A stretch of DNA of 64,000 nucleotides from Nonomuraea sp. SYSU D8015 (GTDB taxonomy: Bacteria > Actinomycetota > Actinomycetes > Streptosporangiales > Streptosporangiaceae), in contig NZ_VJYI01000007.1 in assembly GCF_008065375.1 (NCBI RefSeq), forward strand, positions 1-64,000, written 5' to 3'. The notes under the pieces are model-generated. The model saw only the letters and a program-made list of their open reading frames with translations. It was not told the DNA's origin and ran no database searches. A program made the translations under genes and the position numbers. Position 1 is the first letter of the stretch. The number at the start of each line of letters is the position of its first letter. Shown here piece after piece: positions 1 through 7,926 of the stretch.

Positions 1-201
1 GCCATCGCCTGGTTCCCTTCGAATCTTGATCTTGCTACTCGAAAGGATCACGCGATGGCCGTCTCCATTTCACGACGCCACGCCTGTGACCAGGTCAAAC
101 TCGTACACCACTCCCGTGGACGCAACCATCACGTTGTGTGACGGGCTGGTAGAGGACGGCCGTTCGAGGTGGAGCAGGACGCGTGTGATCGAATCGGTCC
201 C
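1..201. other. leading stretch, possible 28-codon ORF
   Basis: No gene is recognised here. On the plus strand an ATG at 55 follows GAAAGGA at a good spacing and opens a 28-codon frame ending at 141. It resembles nothing I know. On the minus strand a frame running to 70 ends in a protein-like tail (VYEFDLVTG), which could be the end of a decayed gene. Both readings are weak. Confidence 0.2.
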
Positions 202-975
202 ATGACGATCGAGTACATCCCCGTCTCCGGTGACGGTCGCCTGTGGGCGGAGAAGGCCGGCAACGAAGCACCCGTGGTCCTGCTTCACGGCTCCGTGCAT
301 GACAGCCGCCTGTGGGACGGCGTCTTCCCCGAACTCGCGCTCCACCGCACCGCGATCCGGTACGACGCGCGAGGCCTGGGCCGCTCGACGCTGCCGACCG
401 CGCCGTTCCGCTACGAGGACGACCTGCTCGCGGTCCTCGACCACTTTGGCATCGAGCGCGCTGCACTGGTTGGGCTGAGCATGGGCGGCGAGGTCGCGCT
501 CGATTTCACCTTGGAGCATCCGGAACGGGTGCGATCTCTGATCCTCGTCGCGGCGTCGGCCAGTGGCCACGACTGGCCGCAGTCTCCCGAGATGGACGCC
601 TACACGGCGGCGGACCGCGGGAACGACGCCGACCGCCTGGCCGAGATGGAGCTCGAAGTATGGGCCTCGCTGGGTGACCGGGCGCCGGGATACGCGGCAA
701 TCGCGGGCATGGTCACCGAGAACGCCAAGGTGCGGGCGGCCGCCGAGAAGGGCCACGTCCGCTTCTCGGAGGTAGGCGCCGTTGAGCTGCTTGATCGGGT
801 CACGGTGCCCACTACCGTCGTCGTCGGCGATCACGATCACCCGGAGATCGGCGTGATCGCTCGCCGACTCGCCGAGGGCATTCCCGGTGCGCACCTGGAG
901 ATCGTGGCTGCGGCTGATCACTATCTGCCGCTGCGTGCGCCGGAACGGCTCATGGAAATCATCGTCCGCCGCTGA
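202..975 (+). CDS. alpha/beta hydrolase
   Basis: A 257-aa cytoplasmic alpha/beta-hydrolase fold protein. The oxyanion-hole HG lies at residues 29-30 (VVLLHGS), the nucleophile elbow GLSMGGE puts Ser at 93, the acid Asp lies in VVVGDHDHPE, and the catalytic His is in AADHYLPL near the C-terminus. The substrate cannot be told from sequence; relatives include 3-oxoadipate enol-lactonase-like and general esterases. I chose the ATG at 202 over one at 169 because the family starts directly with the first beta strand; no strong ribosome site decides it. The gene stands alone, with decayed genes on the opposite strand downstream. Confidence 0.85.
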   Translation: MTIEYIPVSGDGRLWAEKAGNEAPVVLLHGSVHDSRLWDGVFPELALHRTAIRYDARGLGRSTLPTAPFRYEDDLLAVLDHFGIERAALVGLSMGGEVALDFTLEHPERVRSLILVAASASGHDWPQSPEMDAYTAADRGNDADRLAEMELEVWASLGDRAPGYAAIAGMVTENAKVRAAAEKGHVRFSEVGAVELLDRVTVPTTVVVGDHDHPEIGVIARRLAEGIPGAHLEIVAAADHYLPLRAPERLMEIIVRR

Positions 976-1120
976 AGCCGTCGTGCGCGAGTGGCTGTGG
1001 CGGCTCGAACGAGACAGGTCCCTGATCGGGGCGATCTACGGATCCTGTCGTGGAACGGCGTGAAGCCCCTGGTGGAAGTAAGTCTTGTCCAAGGATCAAG
1101 GTCGTACGGGGGAATGAGCG

Positions 1121-1527
1121 TCAGACCCTGGCCGTCGGCCAAGGTCCGGCATACGTCTCTCGGTCTTCGGCGTAGCGGTCGTAGAGGACGATGTGTGCCC
1201 CACGGCTCCGGGTGGCTGTCAGCTTCGTTGCCGGCGCATCGTGCGGCATGGCGCTTGTGGCTGGAATGTTCAAAATCTGGGCGGCCAGAGCGACTGCCTG
1301 CGCGTGGTTGCCGGAGGAGTACGTGACGACTCCCCGGCGCCGCTGATCGGGGGGAGCAGGGATAGCGCGTTGAGGGCGCCGCGCAAGTTGTTTTCGCATT
1401 TGAACACCACGTCTACGCCGAGATCCTCGCTCAGGGCGCGCGAACGCAGTACCGGCGTGCGATGTGCGTGCGACTGGATCCGTGCGGCGGCCGCCGGCAC
1501 GTCGCCGCACGTAGGCAAGGGGGCCAT
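1121..1527 (-). pseudogene. threonine dehydratase / serine racemase-type PLP enzyme, decayed fragment
   Basis: Reading leftwards from 1527, one frame gives the N-terminus of a fold-type II PLP enzyme (AAAARIQSHAHRTPVL, then VVFKCEN, whose Lys is normally followed by the GGAFKFRGA block). That block is shortened to LRGALNALSLL, and the frame changes near 1330. The next frame continues with GVVTYSSGNHAQAVALAAQ and MPHDAPATK, the typical phosphate-binding SSGNHAQ loop, and ends at 1121 after YDRYAEDRETYAG. About 135 of roughly 320 residues remain, with an internal deletion, a frameshift and a lost C-terminal half. It is not functional. Confidence 0.75.
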
Positions 1528-1539
1528 GCGAGCGCCTGA

Positions 1540-1790
1540 CTGGTGCGGAGGAAAGCACGTCCGCCGATGTGCGGGTAGTCCTGCTCGTCGATGGAGAAGA
1601 ACACCGCGGGGGTGAGTCGCTGTTCGCCGGGGAAACGGCTGACGTAGAGCTCGTCTCGAACGGGTGTCAGGGTCAGCGGCCTGGTGGCGTGTTCGGCCGG
1701 CAGCCGGTCAGCCCCCGGCGTCGCAAGCCGTAGCGTCCCGGTGAGCGTGCCGTCGGAAGGTGTGAGGTTGAGCTCGGACAGCGCCTCCAT
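1540..1790 (-). pseudogene. C-terminal fragment resembling serine-hydrolase (beta-lactamase family) tail
   Basis: A minus-strand frame from about 1790 encodes a beta-rich stretch with TPVRDELYVSRFPGE and QDYPHIGGRA. This resembles the small beta domain that follows the beta-lactamase-like domain in CubicO-type serine hydrolases (usual ending Y-x-H-x-G-G-R-A). The catalytic domain is absent and the fragment runs straight into the threonine dehydratase remnant, so it looks like deletion debris. The family assignment rests on this short ending only. Confidence 0.4.
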
Positions 1791-1807
1791 CAAGAAGGAT
1801 GTCCTCC

Positions 1808-2227
1808 ATGACCGAAACCTGTACATTCTGCGGCATCGTTGCTGGAGAGATCCCCGCGGAGATCGTCTACTCCGACGAGCACGTGGTCGCCTTCCTCGAT
1901 ATCGCGCAGGCGACTCGCGGTCACACCCTGGTCGTGCCCCGAGAGCACTGTCGCGACCTGACCGACATCGGCCCGGACCGTGCGAGCCTGCTGATGCGGG
2001 CCGCGGTGCACACCGCCGCCCTGTTGCGGCGCGCGCTGGAACCGGGCGGGATGAACATCTGGCACGCCACCGGCCCCACGGCCTGGCAGACCGTGTTCCA
2101 CTTCCACCTTCACCTGTTGCCCCGCTACACCCCCGAGGATCTCAGGCAAGCATGGACGCATCGGGAACTGCCGCTGTGGTCGCTGTCGCCACTGGCCGAT
2201 CACATCAGGAGCGCCGCGGCGTCCTGA
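1808..2227 (+). CDS. HIT family protein
   Basis: A 139-aa histidine-triad nucleotide-binding protein. It opens with the zinc-site CxxC of the HINT branch (TCTFCGIVAGEIPA) and carries the catalytic triad HFHLHLLPR with His at 98, 100 and 102. Family members hydrolyse or transfer nucleoside monophosphates from amino-linked substrates; the physiological substrate is unknown. I place the start at the second ATG (1808), which matches the family N-terminus; an in-frame ATG lies three codons upstream. It is monocistronic, between decayed genes. Confidence 0.85.
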   Translation: MTETCTFCGIVAGEIPAEIVYSDEHVVAFLDIAQATRGHTLVVPREHCRDLTDIGPDRASLLMRAAVHTAALLRRALEPGGMNIWHATGPTAWQTVFHFHLHLLPRYTPEDLRQAWTHRELPLWSLSPLADHIRSAAAS

Positions 2228-2557
2228 AAACGGTCATCCCCTGTGCCGTTCCGCTTGGTAATGGGCGCATAGGTTGTCGGCCGTGCTCGCTTGCCGAACC
2301 AGACACCTCACACCAGACACCCCGCCACACAGACCTTCACCGCGTCAGGCCGACACGAACATCAGACTCGCCGGGGCTCTGATCGAGACCCGGCGAGCAC
2401 GACGGCTACCGACGCCGGCATGGCCATTTTCCGCCATGCCAGCGGGCGGTGGAGGTCCGACGAGAACGCCGACCACTCCCAGCTCCTGGCCGACAGCGCC
2501 GCAGATCTGCTCGCCATATCGCCACGTATATGTGGGATGATCACTTCTCAGGCGAAA
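2228..2557. other. stretch without recognised gene
   Basis: About 330 bases between the HIT gene and the truncated monooxygenase. Frames on both strands are open because of GC bias but show no recognisable protein, and I see no strong hairpin beyond a weak AACGG/CCGTT pair just after the HIT stop. Confidence 0.3.
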
Positions 2558-2815
2558 TCAGTTGGCGGGCGCGGGTTTGGGGATGGCGGCGAAGAAACCG
2601 CCGGCCGGACGATGTCTTCCATGCTGGAGAATGCGATCCAGCAGTCCGCGCATCGCCATCAGCTCGAGACTGCGGATATGCAGACCGACTATGCGGACGA
2701 ACGACTTGGGCTCCGTTTCCTTCTCCAGAACGAGTACCCGCACATCGTGCAGCCGCAGTTCGGCGGCCAGCATCGCACCGGTCGGCCCGCACCCGGCAAT
2801 GATCACGTCGAACAT
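2558..2815 (-). pseudogene. truncated FAD-dependent monooxygenase (rifampicin monooxygenase-like N-terminus)
   Basis: The frame starts with MFDVIIAGCGPTGAMLAAEL, a Rossmann GxGxxG site, and goes on through RVLVLEKETEP, GLHIRSLELM and GGFFAAIPKPAPAN, which strongly resembles the first 85 residues of Rox-type flavin monooxygenases (normally about 480 aa). A stop follows immediately and no continuation is found in other frames, so about 80% of the enzyme is gone. The second Gly of the usual GGGPTG is Cys. The gene cannot code for an active enzyme. Confidence 0.8.
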
Positions 2816-3235
2816 GAGGGGCGCGTGATCGGCGCTGGAGGCCGGCGACCAGAGAACTCCGGGAACGTCGCCCACCGCGGAGTCACGCTCGACCCTGTCG
2901 TTCGACGGCGGCTCGGCGGTGACCTGCTGAGAGTGCATAGGTGTTGTCTTTCGGGAGTGCCTTGTTGGCGAGGCGCTCCCGGCGACACCTACGTCAATCG
3001 CCCGACCGCGACGGGAAGGGGGAGCACCCACATCGATACAGCGTTCATGGGTCTCACCTCCTCGGGCAGTGTCACGGTCAACTGCAAGCTACAAGCCCGA
3101 GCATCATCCCGTCCAACCCTTTCCGATCATCATGATCGGGTGGTCGCTGAGAGCGGGACTGGTGCGGCCGATGCCCGTTGTAGTGGTCGGCATACTCGGT
3201 CAGCACCGAGCGCAGGTGCCGTGCTGCGCTGGCAG
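2816..3235. other. upstream region of the truncated monooxygenase, with 19-codon minus-strand ORF
   Basis: No full gene is seen. On the minus strand GAGGAGGTGAG precedes an ATG at 3048 that opens a 19-codon frame ending at 2989 (MNAVSMWVLPLP...). This is a strong ribosome site in front of a very short hydrophobic peptide, possibly a leader peptide or what is left of the original gene start. The remaining bases look like eroded sequence. Confidence 0.3.
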
Positions 3236-3410
3236 GCCCGCGCCGTGGGAGCGCGAGGCGATCGTCAAGATCGCGAGGAGTGGCTGGAGATCGACCGTTC
3301 CCAGCGCAAGCACGCCCACCGCGGCTCGCGGCTGGAGGCGTTCTACGCCTCGGAATCGACGGTGCTGCGGGTGTTGCAGGCGGCCGGGATGACGGTCGTC
3401 GCCCCCATCG
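3225..3410 (+). pseudogene. transposase/integrase fragment (IS3-type), frameshifted
   Basis: Two plus-strand frames join to give WEREAIVKIA then EEWLEIDRSQRKHAHRGSRL and YASESTVLRVLQAAGM. This matches the short N-terminal region of IS3-type transposases (typically EEW.EIDRSHRKLAHRGS followed by S.STV.RVL). A frameshift near 3272 splits it and neither end of the element nor inverted repeats remain. This is old mobile-element debris. Confidence 0.55.
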
Positions 3411-3568
3411 TAAGCGTCGTCCCCACCGGGAACTGCCCGCAACGTGATCAATCGGACACCCTGGCTACCCAGCTACGGCCTATGGCGCGGAAGCTGCTTG
3501 GACGATTACATGCTGTAGCGTTACTATCACCTTGCGTATCCATCGAGTGGGGCCTTGGAAGGATCATC

Positions 3569-3877
3569 GTGAAGAAGTTCATCCTCACCTCCGCGTTCAC
3601 CGCCGCCATCGTCGTCGGCACCGCAGGCGCCGCCTACGCCTCGCAGTACGTCGCCTACGAAGGCCCCGGTTTCACCGGCAGAAGCGTCGTCATCGACCGG
3701 TGCGGCGTGTCCAACATCCCCTTCAACGGCTCCTACAAGTGGTACGGCGACGGTCAGAGCGGGCGCATGTACAACCAGCCCAACGCCGAGGGCGTGGCTC
3801 ACTTCACGCTGGCCTCCAACAGGAACGCCGAGCAGCGGACGCCGGTGGGCTGGAAGAGCATCTTCATCGTGTGCTGA
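3569..3877 (+). CDS. secreted peptidase inhibitor I36-like / beta-gamma crystallin-like small protein
   Basis: A 102-aa exported protein. GTG at 3569 follows GGAAGG with good spacing. The first 27 residues form a Sec signal peptide (VKKF, a hydrophobic core, then AAYASQ). The mature part has a Greek-key flavour (YEGPGFTGRSVVIDRCGVSNI) and two cysteines, one near the middle and one as the last residue, likely a disulfide. This pattern is common in actinomycete I36 inhibitors such as SMI-like proteins. A hairpin terminator follows directly. An upstream open frame of several hundred codons in the same phase is a GC artefact. Confidence 0.75.
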   Translation: MKKFILTSAFTAAIVVGTAGAAYASQYVAYEGPGFTGRSVVIDRCGVSNIPFNGSYKWYGDGQSGRMYNQPNAEGVAHFTLASNRNAEQRTPVGWKSIFIVC

Positions 3878-3884
3878 ACCTCGC

Positions 3885-3914
3885 CCACCCACAGATCTGA
3901 TGGCCTGTGGGTGG
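3885..3914 (+). terminator. hairpin terminator after the I36-like gene
   Basis: Perfect 10-bp inverted repeat CCACCCACAG / CTGTGGGTGG with a 10-base loop, starting 8 bases after the stop codon. No strong T-run follows, as is usual in actinomycetes. Confidence 0.7.
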
Positions 3915-3980
3915 CGGCGTTGCTCTTCCAGTCCATTGGCGGCTCACGCGCCGTCAGCGCGACCTTTGAGACGGCAGGTC

Positions 3981-4715
3981 ATGAGCATTCGAGCTGATGG
4001 TCCGGGGCGGCGAACGCTGCTCACAGGAACGGCGTCCCTGACAGCGGCCTGCTTGGTCGGCTGCTCGTCGGGCGAGGCGCTGAACAACGAGACGCGCGAG
4101 GCGGAGCCGTCTCCACGTACACCGAAGTCTGCTTACGAACGACTGATGGAGGGCAACGAACGCTGGGTGACCAACGCGCTCCGGCATCCGGATCGCGATC
4201 CCACGCGGCGACAGCTGCTCGCCACCAGCCAGGAGCCCTACGGAGCGGTGCTGTCATGCATCGATTCCCGCGTGCCACCCGAGCTTGTCTTCGACACCGG
4301 CCTGGGTGATCTGTTCGTCATGCGTAGCGGCGGGGCGGCTCTGGGGCCAGTGATCACCGGCTCCGTCGAGTACGGACCGATGACGAGCGGGACCCCGTTG
4401 ATCGTCGTTCTTGGTCACCAGCGGTGCGGCGCGGTCTCGGCCGCGTACAAATCCCTGCGGGAAGGGGAGCCGCTGCCGGGCAATCTCCAGGCGATCACGG
4501 AGGCTCTGCGTCCGGCATATGAGCAGGCCGTACGGGAGAACCGCGCCGACCCCGCCGAGACGATGGCCAAGGCCCAGGTGAAGCTGACCGCGCGCGCCCT
4601 GCGTGGCAATCGAGACCTGGCGCCGTTGGTGAGCAAGGGAGTTCTGGCCGTGGTCGGCGCGTATTACTCCCTGGATACAGGCGAGGTCGAGATCCTGAAC
4701 GGCGCGCCTGTCTGA
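3981..4715 (+). CDS. beta-class carbonic anhydrase, Tat/lipoprotein signal
   Basis: A 244-aa enzyme hydrating CO2 to bicarbonate. Zinc ligands and the catalytic dyad are visible: CIDSR gives Cys93, Asp95 and Arg97, and HQRCGAV gives His146 and Cys149. The RSGGA block replaces the RNAGN of plant-type enzymes, as in the exported actinobacterial group. The N-terminus has twin arginines at 10-11, a hydrophobic stretch and a lipobox LVGC with Cys28, so the protein probably sits on the outer face of the membrane as a Tat-exported lipoprotein. I chose ATG 3981 because it places this signal at the N-terminus. The gene is monocistronic. Confidence 0.88.
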   Translation: MSIRADGPGRRTLLTGTASLTAACLVGCSSGEALNNETREAEPSPRTPKSAYERLMEGNERWVTNALRHPDRDPTRRQLLATSQEPYGAVLSCIDSRVPPELVFDTGLGDLFVMRSGGAALGPVITGSVEYGPMTSGTPLIVVLGHQRCGAVSAAYKSLREGEPLPGNLQAITEALRPAYEQAVRENRADPAETMAKAQVKLTARALRGNRDLAPLVSKGVLAVVGAYYSLDTGEVEILNGAPV

Positions 4716-4975
4716 ACGGTTCTCCGCTCTCGGGAGTCCGACCGGACCAGACCGGACGGGTCTCATAGGCGAGGACGCCTCCGGTCGCGGACGGCACACG
4801 CCCTGCTGGAGTTTCCTCTTGTCTTGCGACATGGGTTTCCTATGTCCTGAGCCAGCACACTGCAGGGCGCGCATGGCACGCTTTCCTTGCGGCTCTGACC
4901 CGCGGTAATTCGGGGCCGCGCCGGCTCGGGGACAGGGCTGCCGGTGGAGTCGTTCCTCGTCGCGGACGGGGCGCG

Positions 4976-5608
4976 TCACCGGCCGCCGGCCTTCCGGAGC
5001 GCGTCGCGGAGCGCCTCGGTGCTGGTCACGCCGACGATCAGCTCGCCGTTCTCGAAGACGAATCTCGGCACGGTGGTGACGCCCTCACGCCGCGCTGCGG
5101 CAACTTGCTCACGTACCTCGGCGTCCCCCTCCTCGGAGGCGAGAAAGTCCCGCACCCGGCCGCTATCAAGGCCGGCCCGCTCGGCCAGCTCGGTGAGTCG
5201 GGTGTGGTCGGCGACGTTCACGCCGTCGCGGAAGTACGCGTCGAAGAGGGCGGTCGCCAGTGCGGCCTGCACCTCGGCACCGTGTTCGTGCAGGGCGAGC
5301 CACAGAAGCCGGTGGGCGATGAAGGTGTTGACTGCGATGGCACGCTCGAATCGGTACTCGATCCCTTCCTTGGCGCCAAGCCGTGTCATCTCCGCGAGCA
5401 TCGCCTCCGCTTGTTCCGGACCGAACATCTCGACCACCGTGTCCATCAGCGGCCGGGGCTCCTCGGGCGCGTCGGGAAGGAGCTGGTAGGGACGGTGGAC
5501 GAGTTCGACGTCCGGTTCCGCACCGGCCGCGGCCACCGCGCGGTGGAACTGGTGCGTGCCGAGGCGGCACCATGGGCACGCGATATCGGCGTATACCTCT
5601 ACCTTCAT
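4976..5608 (-). CDS. DsbA family oxidoreductase (FrnE-like)
   Basis: A 210-aa thioredoxin-fold protein with an inserted helical domain. The redox motif CPWC is at residues 11-14 directly after the first strand (MKVEVYADIA), and the typical cis-Pro region is TTVPRFVFENGE. Cytoplasmic FrnE-type members act as thiol oxidoreductases or isomerases; there is no signal peptide. The start at 5608 is supported by AAAGGA eight bases upstream; an open extension to 5692 is not needed. A decayed FMN reductase gene lies upstream on the same strand. Confidence 0.88.
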   Translation of the reverse strand: MKVEVYADIACPWCRLGTHQFHRAVAAAGAEPDVELVHRPYQLLPDAPEEPRPLMDTVVEMFGPEQAEAMLAEMTRLGAKEGIEYRFERAIAVNTFIAHRLLWLALHEHGAEVQAALATALFDAYFRDGVNVADHTRLTELAERAGLDSGRVRDFLASEEGDAEVREQVAAARREGVTTVPRFVFENGELIVGVTSTEALRDALRKAGGR

Positions 5609-5722
5609 CCTGGGTCCTTTCTCGTGTGGAGGCAGCTGGTGCGTCGGGGATGCGGGTGATGTGGCCATGGCCTCGGTGTGGAAGGTGTCCACTTGAGGTG
5701 TCGGCGGAGTAGAGCGTGTGGA

Positions 5723-6186
5723 TCAGGTCGGCCCGGGCCGGGGATCGACGCTCGCGGTGGGGGCCCGCAGCACTCGCAGGGCATGGGACCATGCGAGGAC
5801 TTCGTCCAGCATGGTGATCAGGGCGGTTTCTTGGCGTTCGCCGGGGGCGCCTTGTCGTTCCATTCCGCGTACAGGTAGTCGATGGCGTTTTTCAGCGCGG
5901 CGGGGATGGCGCCGTTGTACTCGGGGGTGACGAACACGAACCCGTCGAACCTGTCGGTCGTGGCCGCCCACCGCTTGGTGTGTGCCTTCTGGTAGGCACC
6001 GATGACCGCGGGCGCGGGCTCATCCAGCAACGGCCGCTCGTAGTCGGCTATGTCGACGAGTTCGAGGCCGGTCTCCCCGGCCTTGACCGCGGGGTGCCGG
6101 CCGGCGGCCTCGGCGACCCACCGGGCCACGTCCTCTACGCGGCGCCCCGGGCGGGTGCTGCCCAGAATGATCGCGATCTGGATCAT
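5723..6186 (-). pseudogene. NADPH-dependent FMN reductase, internally deleted and frameshifted
   Basis: From ATG 6186 the frame reads MIQIAIILGSTRPGRRVEDV, the FMN phosphate loop GSTRPGR, then VFVTPEYNGAIPAALKNAID, the typical active-site PEYNGSxPxxLKNAID block, and YLYAEWNDKAP. It then goes out of frame. The other frame gives TMLDEVLAWSHALRVLRA, the usual last helix of the family. About 50-60 residues between are missing. Family proteins are about 185-200 aa. Loss of the middle plus the shift makes a working enzyme unlikely. Confidence 0.75.
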
Positions 6187-6465
6187 GAGCCTCCTCCTTA
6201 GGTTCTGTCTCGGCCGGGGGTATGAACTTGTTGCTCGCCGTCAGGTTGGTGCCGGCGTGGCCGCCGATCAGGAGCGCCTCGTGATCGGGGTCGTGAAGGA
6301 CCCCAACGGGGTGACGTGCGGCGCGTCGTCCGGGCCGGCCGCGGCCGGACGCCCGAGCAGCCCGCGCAGCGGCTCCGGTTCAGGAATGCGCTTTCACCGT
6401 CGGTGGAGGTGCTCATGCCTGCCAGCGTCCCGGCGCTGGGCGTGGCCGGCCAGGCTGCGGTTTTC

Positions 6466-6486
6466 CTAGCCCTGGCAGGGCCAGGC
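6466..6486. promoter_or_regulatory. candidate operator/promoter of the XRE-MmyB regulator
   Basis: CTGGC-AGG-GCCAG (6472-6484) is an inverted repeat 25 bases upstream of the regulator start, inside the 320-base gap 6187-6508. The rest of that gap holds no recognisable gene; a minus-strand frame from 6416 is open but unidentified. Autoregulation is inferred from position only. Confidence 0.35.
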
Positions 6487-6508
6487 TCGCTGAGTACAAT
6501 CGCGGTTG

Positions 6509-7351
6509 ATGGGGACGACAGAGCTGGGCGCGTTTCTCCGTGCGCACCGGGAGGCGGTCCCGCCGGCCGCGGTCGGGCTCCCGAACGACGGGAAGCGGCG
6601 TCGCACACCCGGGCTGCGCCGGGCCGAGCTGGCCACGCTCGCCGGCGTCAGCGTGGATTACCTCACCCGGCTGGAGCAGGGGCGCGACCGCAGCCCGTCC
6701 GTCCAGGTGCTGGCCGCGCTCGCGGAGACGTTGGGTCTGTCCCGTGACGAGCGGATCCACCTGCACCGGCTGGCGAAGGCCACCGGCGGCGGCGCGTGCG
6801 ACGGGGTCGCCACGATGCGGGCCCGGACGGTGCGCCCGACCGTGCAGGCGCTGCTGGACCGGCTCGAGCCCGCGCCGGCGCTGGTCGCCAACCGGCCCGG
6901 CGACCTGCTCGCGTGGACGGCCGGGTTCGGGTGGCTCGCCGGCCCGGTCGGGCTGCTGGAGGCCGAGCCGCCGAACCTGGTCCGGTACGTGTTCACCGAC
7001 CCCCGGGCGCACGATGCCCACCCGGACTGGGACGCGGTCGCCGGCGAGCGGGCCGCCGCGTTGCGGGCCGCGGCCGCGCTCGGCGACCCGCACGCGTCGC
7101 TGCTCGCCGAGGAGCTGACGATCATTGCCGACGCCCGCTTCCGTGATCGGTTCGAGGGCTCCGCCGCACTGCCCGCGCGCACCGGCGTCGAGCGGTGGGC
7201 GCACCCGGAGGTGGGGGAGCTGCGGCTGGCGTACGAGAGCCTGGAGCTGCCCGACCCCGATGAGCAGCGGCTGGTCGTCTACCTCGCCTCCGACGAGGCC
7301 ACCGCCGCCGCCCTCGACCGCCTCACCGACCATCACCCCGCCGCCTCCTAG
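6509..7351 (+). CDS. XRE family regulator with MmyB-like ligand domain
   Basis: A 280-aa DNA-binding protein. Residues about 5-75 form an XRE helix-turn-helix with the signature RRTPGLRRAELATLAGVSVD and YLTRLEQGRDRSPS. Residues about 100-270 form the MmyB-like domain (typical LVANRPGDLLAWT... and a C-terminal WAHPEVGELRL block), which in known members binds fatty acids. Such regulators usually control an adjacent divergent oxidoreductase. Here the left neighbour is only the broken FMN reductase, so the target may be lost. ATG 6509 is preceded by a TTG in frame. Confidence 0.88.
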   Translation: MGTTELGAFLRAHREAVPPAAVGLPNDGKRRRTPGLRRAELATLAGVSVDYLTRLEQGRDRSPSVQVLAALAETLGLSRDERIHLHRLAKATGGGACDGVATMRARTVRPTVQALLDRLEPAPALVANRPGDLLAWTAGFGWLAGPVGLLEAEPPNLVRYVFTDPRAHDAHPDWDAVAGERAAALRAAAALGDPHASLLAEELTIIADARFRDRFEGSAALPARTGVERWAHPEVGELRLAYESLELPDPDEQRLVVYLASDEATAAALDRLTDHHPAAS

Positions 7352-7375
7352 GAGGCCGGCGCGCACGCCGAGCAC

Positions 7376-7505
7376 GTGAGGCGTTGCGGCGGTGACTGAC
7401 CGAGTGGATCTCTACGACGCGCCTGGTCTCGTTGATCCGGTCGATGACGCGGCAGGTGCTCCGGCGCGCCGAGTGATAGCCGTCGAACGGATCAGTAGGG
7501 TGCAC
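7376..7505 (-). pseudogene. RelE/ParE-type toxin, C-terminal remnant
   Basis: The minus-strand frame gives DPFDGYHSARRSTCRVIDRI then RRVVEIHSVSHRRN, closely matching the C-terminal half of RelE-family mRNA interferases (typical form SARRGTYRVIYRID...VSHRRDAY). The usual Tyr residues of the catalytic face are changed (Cys and Asp in RVI blocks) and the first half of about 45 residues is absent. It is a dead toxin fragment. A related antitoxin gene stands alone 1.7 kb away at 9223. Confidence 0.6.
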
Positions 7506-7527
7506 TGCCGAGCAGCTGGACGTCGGC

Positions 7528-7734
7528 CTACAGACCGAGCTGCACCGGTCTGGCCGGAGCCCCGTCGGCGTTCAGTGCTGTCAGTGGTGTCGCGAGGTCG
7601 CGCGGTGAGAACGTGCCCGGGGGCGACAACCTGGTGGTCCACACATGGGGCGGGTCGAAATCGCACGACAGGATGCGGTCGTCCGGGTCGAGGACGATCG
7701 CGCGGACTGAGCAACGCAGGATCATCGAGGGCAT
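7528..7734 (-). pseudogene. Nudix hydrolase N-terminal remnant
   Basis: The frame from 7734 reads MILRCSVRAIVLDPDDRILS then FDPPHVWTT, which matches the first strands of Nudix proteins. The Nudix box itself (G-x5-E-x7-REUxEExGU) cannot be found in any frame downstream; only scattered remnants such as PGTFSPRD follow. I consider it a decayed fragment. The 570-base stretch 7352-7926 therefore holds only this and the toxin remnant. Confidence 0.45.
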
Positions 7735-7926
7735 CCGGCAGCTATCCGCCAGTCCGCGACCTGAACATCCTTTGGGATCGTGAGCCACGTGTCCCTATAC
7801 CTTGGTCTGGACGATCTCGGGTGGAGCTGTTCAGGTCTTCCTGTCGGTGAGAAGAAGGGAACTGCTGTCGAAGTCGCCTCCTCATCGAGGACCGCCCCAT
7901 GATCCAGATGGTGCGTAGGGCGTCGC

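Noticed and set aside
3085..3115. Possible rifamycin-associated element upstream of the Rox-like fragment (GGGCTTG on the minus strand)
   Set aside because: Only the first seven bases resemble the known 19-bp repeat; the second arm does not match.
2291..3568. Open plus-strand frame in phase with the I36-like gene
   Set aside because: It contains unrelated debris; the GTG at 3569 with ribosome site and signal peptide marks the real start.
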